From NCBI RefSeq assembly GCF_002209565.1, contig NZ_NJIH01000002.1:310001-374000 (forward strand): a stretch of 64,000 nt of DNA. Reading direction: 5' to 3'. A model generated the notes under the pieces. That model saw only the letters and a list, made by a program, of their open reading frames with translations. It was not told the DNA's origin and did not search any database. Positions 18,155-26,121 of the stretch are shown here, one piece after another. The stretch is from Candidimonas nitroreducens. GTDB taxonomy: Bacteria; Pseudomonadota; Gammaproteobacteria; Burkholderiales; Burkholderiaceae_B. The position numbers and the translations under genes are program-made. Within the stretch, counting starts at the first letter, position 1. Every line of letters begins with the position of its first letter.

Positions 18155-18538
18155 CTACTCCTGGTGTTTCTCTTGGTAATTGCGCACCGCCGCCCTGATC
18201 GCGTCTTCGGCCAGGATCGAACTGTGGATCTTGGCCGCAGGCAGCGCCAGTTCCGCGGCGATTTGCGTACTGCGTATATTAAGCGCTTCGTCCAGCGTCT
18301 TGCCCTTGACCCACTCGCTTGCCAGCGAGCTGGAGGCGATGGCGGAACCGCCGCCATAGGTCTTGAAGCGGGCATCCTCTATGATACCCGAGGCGCCGAC
18401 CTTGATCTGCAGCCTTATGACATCGCCTTCCGCGGGCGCCCCGACCATGCCCGTACCCACGCTTGCGTCGGCCTGGTCGAAGGTGCCGACATTGCGCGGG
18501 TTTTCGTAGTGATCCAGGACTTTCTGGCTGTAAGCCAT
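18155..18538 (-). CDS. iscU: IscU-like scaffold protein lacking all three ligand cysteines
   Basis: 127 residues, colinear with E. coli IscU (128) without gaps over the conserved part: MAYSQKVLDHYENPRNVG, MVGAPAEGDV, FKTYGGGSAIASSSL, KIHSSILAED. The cluster ligands Cys37, Cys63 and Cys106 are Glu37 (codon GAA), Gly63 (GGC) and Ser106 (AGT); Asp39, Lys103 and His105 remain. The HscA-binding LPPVK (99-103) reads LPAAK. IscU normally assembles 2Fe-2S clusters on these cysteines with sulfur from IscS; this protein cannot do so in the known way. There is no frameshift or stop, and strong family conservation elsewhere suggests a functional, repurposed protein rather than a pseudogene. It lies between iscS (29 bp) and iscA (6 bp). 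Confidence 0.93.
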   Translation of the reverse strand: MAYSQKVLDHYENPRNVGTFDQADASVGTGMVGAPAEGDVIRLQIKVGASGIIEDARFKTYGGGSAIASSSLASEWVKGKTLDEALNIRSTQIAAELALPAAKIHSSILAEDAIRAAVRNYQEKHQE

Positions 18539-18567
18539 GCGTGCTCCGGGTTCGGGCCGGTTTGCCT

Positions 18568-19785
18568 TCAGCGCGCCGCCCATTGATACGTGTTCAGGTC
18601 TATGCCTTCCTGGGCCATTTCCCACAAGGGCGACATATCGCGCAGCTTGCTCACGCGCCTGGTGATGAGTTCGACGGCGTAGTCGATTTCTTGCTGCGTG
18701 GTGAAGCGCCCGATCGTGAAGCGTATGGAGCTGTGCGCCAGTTCGTCGCTGCGGCCCAGCGCGCGCAGCACATAGGAAGGTTCCAGGCTGGCCGAGGTGC
18801 ATGCCGAGCCGCTGGACACCGCCAGCTCTTTGATGGACATGATCAGCGATTCGCCCTCGACGTAATTGAAGCTGACGTTCAGATTGTGCGGCACGCGCTG
18901 CTGCAAGTCGCCGTTGAGATAAACCTCGGGAATGCGCGACAGCCCCGCCCAGAGGCGGTCGCGCAGGCCGCGCATGCGTTCGTTTTCGGCGGCCATTTCG
19001 GCGCGCGCCAGGCGGTAGGCCTCGCCCATGCCGACGATCTGGTGCGTGGGCAGCGTGCCGGAGCGAAAGCCCCGTTCGTGGCCGCCGCCGTGCATCTGGG
19101 CCTCGATGCGCACGCGCGGCTTGCGCCGCACATAGAGGGCGCCTATGCCCTTCGGGCCGTAGGTTTTATGAGCCGAGAACGACATCAGGTCGACCTTCAG
19201 CTGCTGCAGGTCTATGGCTACCTTGCCCGTAGCCTGGGCCGCGTCGACGTGGAAAACAATACCTTTGTCGCGGCAGATTTCGCCCAGCGCGGCGATGTCT
19301 TGCACCACACCGATCTCGTTGTTGACGAACATGACCGAGGCCAGGATGGTGTCGGGGCGCAGCGCCGCCTTGAAGGCGTCGAGATCGAGCAGGCCGTTTT
19401 CCTGCACGTCCAGGTAGGTGAGCTCGAAACCCCGGCGCTCGAGTTCCTTGCAAGTGTCGAGCACGGCCTTGTGCTCGGTGCGCAGCGTAACGATGTGCTT
19501 GCCGCGCCCGGCGTAAAAGCCGGCGGCGCCCTTCAGCGCCAGATTGTCGGATTCCGTGGCGCCCGAAGTCCAGATGATCTCGCGCGGGTCGGCATTGACC
19601 AGGGCAGCCACATCGGCACGGGCTTGTTCCACGGCTTCTTCTGCGTCCCAGCCATAAGAGTGGCTGTTCGAGGCGGGATTGCCGAAGTTTTCATACAGCC
19701 AGGGCACCATTTTCTCGACCACCCGCGGATCGACCGGCGTGGTGGCGGAATAATCGAGATAGATGGGGCACGTGGACTTCGACAT
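18568..19785 (-). CDS. iscS: Cysteine desulfurase IscS
   Basis: 405-residue PLP enzyme that converts cysteine to alanine and passes persulfide sulfur to IscU, TusA and other acceptors. The PLP lysine is in [12 protein letters not shown] (near 206), the sulfur-accepting cysteine in [14 protein letters not shown] (near 328), and the C-terminal tail ends [10 protein letters not shown], close to the segment E. coli IscS uses to hold IscU. All functional residues are present. The start was set at ATG 19785 ([11 protein letters not shown]), one codon after an in-frame TTG. It follows iscR by 21 bp. A TusA-like acceptor is encoded at 34245-34502. Confidence 0.97.
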   Translation of the reverse strand: MSKSTCPIYLDYSATTPVDPRVVEKMVPWLYENFGNPASNSHSYGWDAEEAVEQARADVAALVNADPREIIWTSGATESDNLALKGAAGFYAGRGKHIVTLRTEHKAVLDTCKELERRGFELTYLDVQENGLLDLDAFKAALRPDTILASVMFVNNEIGVVQDIAALGEICRDKGIVFHVDAAQATGKVAIDLQQLKVDLMSFSAHKTYGPKGIGALYVRRKPRVRIEAQMHGGGHERGFRSGTLPTHQIVGMGEAYRLARAEMAAENERMRGLRDRLWAGLSRIPEVYLNGDLQQRVPHNLNVSFNYVEGESLIMSIKELAVSSGSACTSASLEPSYVLRALGRSDELAHSSIRFTIGRFTTQQEIDYAVELITRRVSKLRDMSPLWEMAQEGIDLNTYQWAAR

Positions 19786-19806
19786 CAAAGGGCTCCGGGA
19801 TAGCGG

Positions 19807-20304
19807 CTATGCAGGCACTGACGTTGCGGGCATGCGGTTGAGGCGGATTTCCGCCTGTGCCTGCGAGGCCTCGCGCAGCAGCCGCATGCGCTGCTGGTCT
19901 ACCAGGTCTTGTAGGGAAACAGAATCGAGATAATCGATCATTTTACGATTTAACGTGGACCATAGCTCGTGCGTCATGCACTTGCCCGAACTGCCGATGC
20001 GCCCGACGTTGCAGTCTTCCTTGCCGCCGCAACTGGTGGCGTCGAGTGGTTCGTCGACCGCGAAGATGATGTCGGCCACGGTGATATTGCGCGCCAGCCT
20101 GGCCAGCGAATAGCCGCCGCCCGGGCCGCGCACGCTTTCGACCAGTTCGTGCCGGCGCAGCTTGCCGAATAACTGCTCTAGATAGGATAGCGAAATGTTT
20201 TCACGTTGGCTGATGGCCGCCAGCGTTACGGGGCCGCTTTGCTGACGCAGCGCCAGATCTATCATTGCCGTTACTGCAAAACGCCCCTTGGTCGTCAAAC
20301 GCAT
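19807..20304 (-). CDS. iscR: Rrf2-family regulator IscR
   Basis: 165-residue Fe-S-sensing regulator that in its 2Fe-2S form represses the isc operon. The winged helix (SLSYLEQLFGKLRR, SVRGPGGGYSLAR) is typical. The ligand region has Cys92, Cys98, Cys109 and His112 (TSCGGKEDC through GKCMTH). E. coli has Cys92-Cys98-Cys104-His107, so five residues (within NVGRIGSSGK) are inserted before the third cysteine, but all four ligands are kept. It is the first gene of the isc run, with a type 1 IscR site upstream. Confidence 0.96.
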   Translation of the reverse strand: MRLTTKGRFAVTAMIDLALRQQSGPVTLAAISQRENISLSYLEQLFGKLRRHELVESVRGPGGGYSLARLARNITVADIIFAVDEPLDATSCGGKEDCNVGRIGSSGKCMTHELWSTLNRKMIDYLDSVSLQDLVDQQRMRLLREASQAQAEIRLNRMPATSVPA

Positions 20305-20360
20305 GATGGTTTCCTTGGTCTAACTCGAAGCCTGCAAGCCATGTGCGGCCGCAAAAAGAA

Positions 20361-20385
20361 ATATCCGAGTAATTGACTCAAGTAT
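20361..20385. promoter_or_regulatory. Type 1 IscR binding site and iscR promoter region
   Basis: The 25 bp from ATATCCGAG to CAAGTAT fit the type 1 IscR consensus (ATASYYGACTRWWWYAGTCRRSTAT) at 21 of 25 positions. It lies 57-81 bp upstream of the iscR start. On the minus strand TATACT (20386-20381) overlaps its edge as a probable -10, so holo-IscR would block transcription. The gap between 20386 and the terminator at 20638 is otherwise featureless. Confidence 0.8.
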
Positions 20386-20637
20386 AGCAAATTCCCGACT
20401 AAATTGCTGGGGATTTATTGTCGGCGGCCCTGCTCGATGCAGCACCAGGGGCCTGCGCATGGCCCACGGCCCTTAACCTGGTTGCCCTTATTGCAAGCCT
20501 GTCCACCTTATTGCTGCCTGCCCACCGCGCCGCGGCATGCCGGGCTCCTGCCCGGCATGGCCACCCCGGCCTGTTTGCCCTACCCGGGCCCGGGCCGCAG
20601 CCGGAGGCCGGGAGCGTGCCCGCCTAGCCCCAATAAC

Positions 20638-20664
20638 AAAAAGCCGCGCATGGCGCGGCTTTTT
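20638..20664 (-). terminator. Rho-independent terminator after the phosphatase gene
   Basis: A perfect 12-bp stem (AAAAAGCCGCGC / GCGCGGCTTTTT) with a 3-nt ATG loop, 20 bp past the stop of the low-molecular-weight phosphatase gene. Runs of T or A on both sides allow function in either direction. Confidence 0.9.
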
Positions 20665-20683
20665 GTGACGGCGGCGGCCTGCT

Positions 20684-21172
20684 TCAGGCAGCCTGGTATT
20701 GAGTGGCGCGCTTGCGGACGAGTTCGAGTACGCCCTGACAGGCGTCTTCGAGGTAATCGAGCACTTTGTTGAAGCCTTCGGGGCCGCCGTAGTACGGATC
20801 GGGAACCGTGGCTTCTTCGAATTCGTTGGCGAAGCGCATGAGCAGCATGAGCTTGTGCTGGTAGACCTTGGGGCACTGCTGCTGCAGCGCCGACAGGTTT
20901 TCCCAGTCCATGGCCAGGATCAGGTCGAATTCGCGGAAATCTTCGGGCGTTACCAGACGGGCGGTGCTGCCGGAGATGTCGTAGCCGCGCTTGCGGGCCG
21001 CAGCCTGAGCGCGCGCGTCGGGGGGTTCGCCGATATGGAAGCTGTGGGTACCAGCAGAGTCCACGCTGACCACATCGGCCAGACCCGCTTCGGCGACCAT
21101 GTGGCGGAACACGCCTTCTGCGCTCGGCGAGCGGCAGATATTACCCATGCAAACGAAAAGTACCTTAGTCAT
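20684..21172 (-). CDS. Low-molecular-weight protein tyrosine phosphatase
   Basis: 162-residue cytoplasmic phosphatase. The P-loop VCMGNICRSPSAEG near the N-terminus holds the nucleophilic Cys and the Arg of C-X5-R, and the general-acid Asp is in VPDPYYGG near residue 130. The start was set at MTKVLFVCMGN; a preceding ATG at 21175 adds one Met. It lies between uvrB and iscR as a single gene with its own terminator. In this class the substrate may be a tyrosine kinase of exopolysaccharide synthesis or a small phosphate ester; no such gene is nearby. Confidence 0.92.
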   Translation of the reverse strand: MTKVLFVCMGNICRSPSAEGVFRHMVAEAGLADVVSVDSAGTHSFHIGEPPDARAQAAARKRGYDISGSTARLVTPEDFREFDLILAMDWENLSALQQQCPKVYQHKLMLLMRFANEFEEATVPDPYYGGPEGFNKVLDYLEDACQGVLELVRKRATQYQAA

Positions 21173-21266
21173 CATAGGTGAAAGTGTGAGGGAAAACCCC
21201 AAATAAGGCAAGGATTTTTTGCAGTGTCACAATCACCTGTAGGGACATTATTGACAAATCGAAAAA

Positions 21267-21281
21267 CTTAATGACATTAAG
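21267..21281. promoter_or_regulatory. Palindrome in an AT-rich promoter region upstream of the phosphatase gene
   Basis: CTTAATG-A-CATTAAG is a perfect 7-bp dyad about 95 bp upstream of the phosphatase start, within an AT-rich island. CGAAAAAC (21260-21267) and GTTTTTCG (21292-21299) form a second, wider dyad around it. This looks like an operator, but the regulator is unknown. The rest of the gap to uvrB (21300-21590) shows no gene. Confidence 0.4.
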
Positions 21282-21650
21282 GTGTTATAAGGTTTTTCGG
21301 GTAATTTCCGGAGCATTCCGCAAGCCATTTCGCGGGCCTGGCCGCAAAGCGCATGCGGCAGTGCAACAAAGCGATGGGCGGCGATCCGTCACCGCTTGCG
21401 GGATCGCGCCGCCGCGCCAGTTTCCGCGCCCGGCCTAGCCCCGCGATTTAGCCGCCGAAGACCAGAATTGCTGCACACTTGCATACACTTATGTTGGTAT
21501 TTGACAACAAATGCAATCGATGAAGCAATGCGATACAGGAGGGAGGCGCGCGGCGATATGCGTCGACCCGCAGGGGCTGGCCGATATGGGTCGACCTGCG
21601 TGGCGTGGCCTGCCCTGCGCGGCCCGGCCCACGAGCCCCGACTTATGCGG

Positions 21651-21692
21651 CTCGACCTGCGTGGCTCGGCCTACGCGGCCCGGCCTGCGCGG
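21651..21692. repeat. Three tandem 14-bp repeats at the 3' end of uvrB
   Basis: CTCGACCTGCGTGG, CTCGGCCTACGCGG and CCCGGCCTGCGCGG stand head to tail and end 4 bp before the uvrB stop codon at 21697. A further similar copy (GTCGACCTGCGTGG) lies at about 21590. No protein-like frame runs through them. Confidence 0.75.
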
Positions 21693-21696
21693 CCCG

Positions 21697-23715
21697 CTAA
21701 TTCATCAAGGCCTGGTCTTTTAGGCGGTTCAATGCATCGCGGGCCGCGGCGGCCTGCTCGAACTCGAGATTGCGGGCGTGATCCATCATGAGTTTTTCCA
21801 GCCGGCGTATTTCCTTGGCCAGGGATTTCTCGTCGCGCAGCACCTCGGCAGGGATGTCCGCCAGCCCGGCATCGGGCGCGGGCGAGGCCATGACGCCGTC
21901 GATCAGCTCGCGCACCGCCTTGCTGACGCCGCGCGCCGTGATGCCGTGCTGCTCGTTGAATTCGAGCTGCTTGTGGCGCCGCCGCGCGGTCTCGTCCAGG
22001 GCTCGCTGCATGGAGTCGGTGACCCGGTCGGCATACAGAATCGCGCGGCCGTTGAGGTTGCGCGCCGCCCGCCCTATCGTCTGGATCAGGCTGCGCTCGG
22101 AACGCAGGAAGCCTTCCTTGTCGGCATCCAGTATGGCCACCAGCGACACTTCGGGGATGTCGAGGCCCTCGCGCAGCAGGTTGATGCCCACCAGCACGTC
22201 GAAGATGCCCAGGCGCAGATCGCGGATGATTTCCACCCGCTCGACCGTGTCGATGTCCGAATGCAAATAGCGCACCTTGACGCCACTCTCGCCCAGATAA
22301 TCGGTAAGGTCTTCGGCCATGCGCTTGGTCAGGGTGGTGACCAGCACCCGCTCGCCAGCCTGCACGCACAGCTTGATCTCGCCCAGCAGGTCGTCGACCT
22401 GGGTCAGCGCCGGGCGCACCTCGACCTCGGGGTCGACCAGCCCGGTGGGCCTGACCACCTGCTCGACGATGTTGTCGGCATGCTCGCGTTCGTAGGTGGC
22501 GGGGGTGGCCGACACGAACACGCACTGGCGCATGCGCCGCTCGAACTCTTCCAGTTGCAGCGGCCGGTTGTCCAGCGCCGACGGCAGGCGAAAACCATAC
22601 TGCACCAGGGTTTCCTTGCGCGAGCGGTCGCCGCGGTACATGCCGCCGAGCTGGCCGATGGTGACGTGGCTCTCGTCGATGAACATCAGCGCGTCGGGCG
22701 GCAGGTAGTCGATGAGCGTCGGCGGCGGCTCGCCCGGCGCCGCGCCCGACAGGTGCCGGGAATAGTTCTCGATACCCTTGCAGAAGCCCAGTTCCTGCAG
22801 CATTTCCAGGTCGAAGCGGGTGCGCTGTTCCAGCCTTTGCGCCTCGACCAGCTTGCCGGCCGCGGTCAGGTGATCCAGGCGTTCGCGCAGCTCCAGCTTG
22901 ATGGTCTCGATGGCGCGCAGCACGGTCTCGCGCGGCGTCACGTAATGGGAACTGGGGAACACCGTGAAGCGCAGCACTTTCTGGCGGATCTTGCCGGTCA
23001 GTGGATCGAACATTTCCAGGGATTCGATCTCGTCGTCGAACAGCGTGATGCGCAGCGCCAGCTCGGCGTGTTCGGCCGGGAACACGTCTATGGTCTCGCC
23101 GCGCGCACGGAAATGGCCGCGCGCGAATTCCACATCGTTGCGCTCGTACTGCATGGCCACCAGCCGCGCCAGCAGTTCCTGGCGGCCTATGGTGTCGCCG
23201 GTGCGCAAGGTCAGCACCATGGCGTGATAGTCGCCGGGGTTGCCGATACCGTAGATGCAGGAGACCGTGCCCACGATCACAGTGTCGCGCCGTTCCAACA
23301 GGCTCTTGGTGGCCGACAGGCGCATCTGCTCGATGTGTTCATTGATGGACGAGTCCTTCTCGATGAACAGGTCGCGCGTGGGCACATAGGCCTCGGGCTG
23401 GTAGTAGTCGTAGTACGAGACGAAATACTCGACCGCATTCTTCGGAAAGAATTCGCGCATTTCGGCGTACAGCTGCGCGGCCAGCGTCTTGTTGGGCGCC
23501 AGGATGATGGCCGGGCGCCCGGTGCGGGCGATGACGTTGGCCATGGTGTAGGTCTTGCCCGAACCGGTCACCCCCAGCAGGGTCTGGAACATGAGGCCGT
23601 CGTCGATGCCCTCGGTCAGCGCGGCAATGGCCGCAGGCTGGTCGCCCGCCGGCGGATACGGCTGGTAGAGCTGGAACGGACTGCCGGGAAACTCGACAAA
23701 ACCAGGAGCTTTCAT
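21697..23715 (-). CDS. uvrB: UvrABC system protein B
   Basis: 672-residue nucleotide excision repair helicase that verifies damage with UvrA and recruits UvrC. It has Walker A ([16 protein letters not shown], near residue 40), the beta-hairpin region ([14 protein letters not shown]), DESH (MFIDESHVT) and motif VI (QTIGRAARN), and ends with the UvrB/UvrC motif ([22 protein letters not shown]). The start at ATG 23715 ([11 protein letters not shown]) fits the family; an in-frame GTG lies at 23727. I saw no CTGT-N8-ACAG SOS box in the 91 bp before it. It is divergent from the aminotransferase gene. Confidence 0.97.
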   Translation of the reverse strand: MKAPGFVEFPGSPFQLYQPYPPAGDQPAAIAALTEGIDDGLMFQTLLGVTGSGKTYTMANVIARTGRPAIILAPNKTLAAQLYAEMREFFPKNAVEYFVSYYDYYQPEAYVPTRDLFIEKDSSINEHIEQMRLSATKSLLERRDTVIVGTVSCIYGIGNPGDYHAMVLTLRTGDTIGRQELLARLVAMQYERNDVEFARGHFRARGETIDVFPAEHAELALRITLFDDEIESLEMFDPLTGKIRQKVLRFTVFPSSHYVTPRETVLRAIETIKLELRERLDHLTAAGKLVEAQRLEQRTRFDLEMLQELGFCKGIENYSRHLSGAAPGEPPPTLIDYLPPDALMFIDESHVTIGQLGGMYRGDRSRKETLVQYGFRLPSALDNRPLQLEEFERRMRQCVFVSATPATYEREHADNIVEQVVRPTGLVDPEVEVRPALTQVDDLLGEIKLCVQAGERVLVTTLTKRMAEDLTDYLGESGVKVRYLHSDIDTVERVEIIRDLRLGIFDVLVGINLLREGLDIPEVSLVAILDADKEGFLRSERSLIQTIGRAARNLNGRAILYADRVTDSMQRALDETARRRHKQLEFNEQHGITARGVSKAVRELIDGVMASPAPDAGLADIPAEVLRDEKSLAKEIRRLEKLMMDHARNLEFEQAAAARDALNRLKDQALMN

Positions 23716-23806
23716 GGCTGGACACACCTAGGGTAAACCCCTTATTATCACACTATTGCCTGTCAATTCACCACTTCCCACACTTCCCCCCAAGATATCC
23801 CCAAAC

Positions 23807-25006
23807 ATGGACTCACTTTTCGCCTCTGTCGAGCTCGCTCCGCGCGACCCCATACTCGGCCTTACTGAACAATATGTGGCCGATAAGCGCGGCAACAAGG
23901 TCAATCTCGGTGTAGGCGTCTATTGTGACGACCAGGGCCGCATTCCCCTGCTGGAAGCCGTGCGCCGCGCCGAAATCAAGCGCGTCGAGGCCGCCGCGGC
24001 CCGCGGCTACCTGCCCATCGACGGCATCGCCGGCTACAACAAGGGCGCGCAAACCCTGCTGCTCGGGCCCGATTCAACCCTGGCGGCCGAAGGCCGCGTG
24101 CTCACCGCCCAGGCGCTGGGCGGCACCGGCGCCCTGAAGATCGGCGCCGACTTCCTCAAGCAACTGCTGCCCGACTCCAAGGTCGCCATCAGCAACCCCA
24201 GCTGGGAAAACCACCGCGCGCTGTTCGAGCGCGCCGGCTTCGAAGTGGTCGCCTACACCTACTACGACGCCGCCACGCACGGCCTGGACTTCGACGGCAT
24301 GCTGGCCTACCTGCGCGGCCTGCCGGCGCGCACCATCGTCGTGCTGCACGCCTGCTGTCACAACCCCACGGGCGTGGATCCCAGCTTCGAGCAATGGCAG
24401 CAGATCGCCCAGGTGTTCCAGGAAAAGCAGCTGGTGCCCTTCATGGACATCGCCTACCAGGGCTTCGGCGCCGGGCTGGAAGAAGACGCCGCGGTGGTGC
24501 GCCTGTTCGCCGGGCTGGGGCTCGACATGCTGATCAGCTCGTCGTTCTCCAAGTCGTTCTCGCTGTATGGCGAGCGCGTCGGCGCGCTGACCATGATCTC
24601 GGGCGACCGCGACGAATCCGCACGCGTGCTCAGCCAGCTCAAGCGCGTCATCCGCACCAACTACTCCAACCCACCCACTCATGGCGGCAGCGTGGTTTCC
24701 ATGGTGCTGAACACGCCCGAACTCTACCAGCTCTGGACGCAAGAACTCGCCGGCATGCGCGATCGCATCCGCAGCATGCGCGACCAACTGGTCGACAAGC
24801 TCAAGGCGCATGGCGTGAAGCAAGACTTCGAATTCGTGCGCAAGCAGCGCGGCATGTTCTCGTATTCGGGCCTCACTTCCGCCCAGGTCGATCGCCTGCG
24901 CGAAGAACATGGCGTATACGCCATAGCCAGCGGCCGCATCTGCGTTGCGGCCCTGAACAGCCGCAACGTCGACTACGTGGCCGAGGCCATCTCCAAGGTG
25001 CTTTAA
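23807..25006 (+). CDS. Aspartate/aromatic amino acid aminotransferase (class I)
   Basis: 399-residue PLP aminotransferase of the AspC/TyrB subgroup, exchanging amino groups between 2-oxoglutarate/glutamate and aspartate or aromatic amino acids. The PLP lysine is in [14 protein letters not shown] (near residue 250); [16 protein letters not shown] and the substrate-binding Arg region (GRICVAAL) are present. The start was set at [16 protein letters not shown]; a longer frame begins at a TTG (23756) but does not match the family. The ribosome-binding site is weak. A strong terminator follows. Confidence 0.95.
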   Translation: MDSLFASVELAPRDPILGLTEQYVADKRGNKVNLGVGVYCDDQGRIPLLEAVRRAEIKRVEAAAARGYLPIDGIAGYNKGAQTLLLGPDSTLAAEGRVLTAQALGGTGALKIGADFLKQLLPDSKVAISNPSWENHRALFERAGFEVVAYTYYDAATHGLDFDGMLAYLRGLPARTIVVLHACCHNPTGVDPSFEQWQQIAQVFQEKQLVPFMDIAYQGFGAGLEEDAAVVRLFAGLGLDMLISSSFSKSFSLYGERVGALTMISGDRDESARVLSQLKRVIRTNYSNPPTHGGSVVSMVLNTPELYQLWTQELAGMRDRIRSMRDQLVDKLKAHGVKQDFEFVRKQRGMFSYSGLTSAQVDRLREEHGVYAIASGRICVAALNSRNVDYVAEAISKVL

Positions 25007-25050
25007 GCTTATCCGTGCCGGCAGGCATATGCCGGCAGCGATCGCTGATC

Positions 25051-25081
25051 GGGCGGGCCGGAAACGGCCCGCCCGTTTCTT
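25051..25081 (+). terminator. Rho-independent terminator after the aminotransferase gene
   Basis: A 10-bp perfect stem, GGGCGGGCCG / CGGCCCGCCC, with a GAAA tetraloop followed by GTTTCTTT, 45 bp past the stop codon. Confidence 0.9.
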
Positions 25082-25166
25082 TGGCGGCCGATCGGCCGGC
25101 CACCGGTGCCATATCGATGCCACATTGGCGTCGCACTGGCGCTCCATGAGTACCCGGTCAATTACT

Positions 25167-25199
25167 GATCAATTGCCGATCAATGCCCGATCAGCGCCC
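25167..25199 (+). repeat. Three tandem 11-bp repeats upstream of lexA
   Basis: GATCAATTGCC, GATCAATGCCC and GATCAGCGCCC stand head to tail about 72 bp before the SOS box. The unit is 11 bp, close to one helical turn. The remaining 25082-25166 shows nothing else. Confidence 0.85.
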
Positions 25200-25270
25200 A
25201 GTTGGCGCCCGGCTGGTACTGGCGCCCCACCGGCGCTTGCTTTTTGGCCCCCGATACGACAGAATTCGAA

Positions 25271-25286
25271 CTGTATAAAAATACAG
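25271..25286. promoter_or_regulatory. SOS box (LexA operator) of lexA
   Basis: CTGTATAAAAATACAG fits the LexA consensus CTGT-N8-ACAG with an AT-only core. It ends 18 bp before the lexA start, where bound LexA would block transcription; TATAAA inside it may be the -10. This indicates autoregulation. Confidence 0.92.
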
Positions 25287-25304
25287 GCATATGCCGGGGC
25301 AGCC

Positions 25305-26039
25305 ATGGCCGTAAAACTCACTGCGCGTCAGCAAGAAATTCTCGACCTCATCCGCAACGAAATCGCGCGCACGGGCTTTCCCCCTACCCGGGCCGAAATC
25401 GCCCGGGCACTGGGCTTCAAGTCGGCCAACGCCGCCGAAGACCATCTGCGCGCCCTGGCCCGCAAGGGCGCCATCGAACTCACCGCCAACGCCTCGCGCG
25501 GCATACGCCTCAAAGACGCCCCGGGCGCTGCGGCAGGCCTGGCGGCCGGCGCCGCGGCAGCATCCGTTTCCGCGCCCTCTGCCGCGCCCCTGGCATCGGC
25601 CGCCCGCGCTTCCGTGGCGGGCGCCGCTGCCCTGGCCGAGGGCCTGGCGCAACTGCTGCTGCCCATCGTCGGCCGGGTAGCGGCCGGCAGCCCCATTCTC
25701 GCAACCGAACACATAGAACGCGAAATCGGCGTCGAACCGGCCTTGTTCGACCAGACGCCCGACTACCTGCTGCGGGTGCGTGGCCTCAGCATGCGCGACG
25801 CCGGCATACTCGACGGCGACTTGCTGGCCGTGCGCAAAACCCCAGAGGCGCGCAACGGCCAGATCGTCGTGGCCCGCATCGGCGACGACGTCACGGTCAA
25901 GCGCCTGTCGCGCAGCGGCAAGCGCATCGAGCTGCTGCCCGAAAATCCCGACTTCAAGCCCATAATCGTGGGCCCCGAAGACGACTTTTCACTTGAAGGC
26001 ATCGCGGTCGGGCTGATACGCACCAGCGCCCTGAACTAA
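25305..26039 (+). CDS. lexA: SOS repressor LexA with an extended Ala-rich linker
   Basis: 244 residues; E. coli LexA has 202. The N-terminal DNA-binding domain (1-70, with [22 protein letters not shown]) and the C-terminal S24 peptidase domain are standard. The self-cleavage bond is Ala127-Gly128 (VGRVAAGSP), the catalytic Ser162 (RGLSMRDAG) and Lys199 (VTVKRL). The linker, residues about 73-118, is some 40 residues longer than in E. coli and is made almost entirely of Ala, Gly, Ser, Pro and Leu. The start at [10 protein letters not shown] is supported by the SOS box just upstream. Confidence 0.96.
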   Translation: MAVKLTARQQEILDLIRNEIARTGFPPTRAEIARALGFKSANAAEDHLRALARKGAIELTANASRGIRLKDAPGAAAGLAAGAAAASVSAPSAAPLASAARASVAGAAALAEGLAQLLLPIVGRVAAGSPILATEHIEREIGVEPALFDQTPDYLLRVRGLSMRDAGILDGDLLAVRKTPEARNGQIVVARIGDDVTVKRLSRSGKRIELLPENPDFKPIIVGPEDDFSLEGIAVGLIRTSALN

Positions 26040-26121
26040 CATACCGCCGCCCTGGCCACAGGCTCGCAGCGCTCGAATTTCGGGGCGAATTCCTGGCAGG
26101 CACCTGCTTGACCAGAGCTTT

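Noticed and set aside
18155-18538. iscU as a pseudogene
   Set aside because: The frame is complete with normal length, start and spacing. Residues other than the three cysteines and part of the LPPVK motif are well conserved. Decay would be expected to hit many sites and to break the frame.
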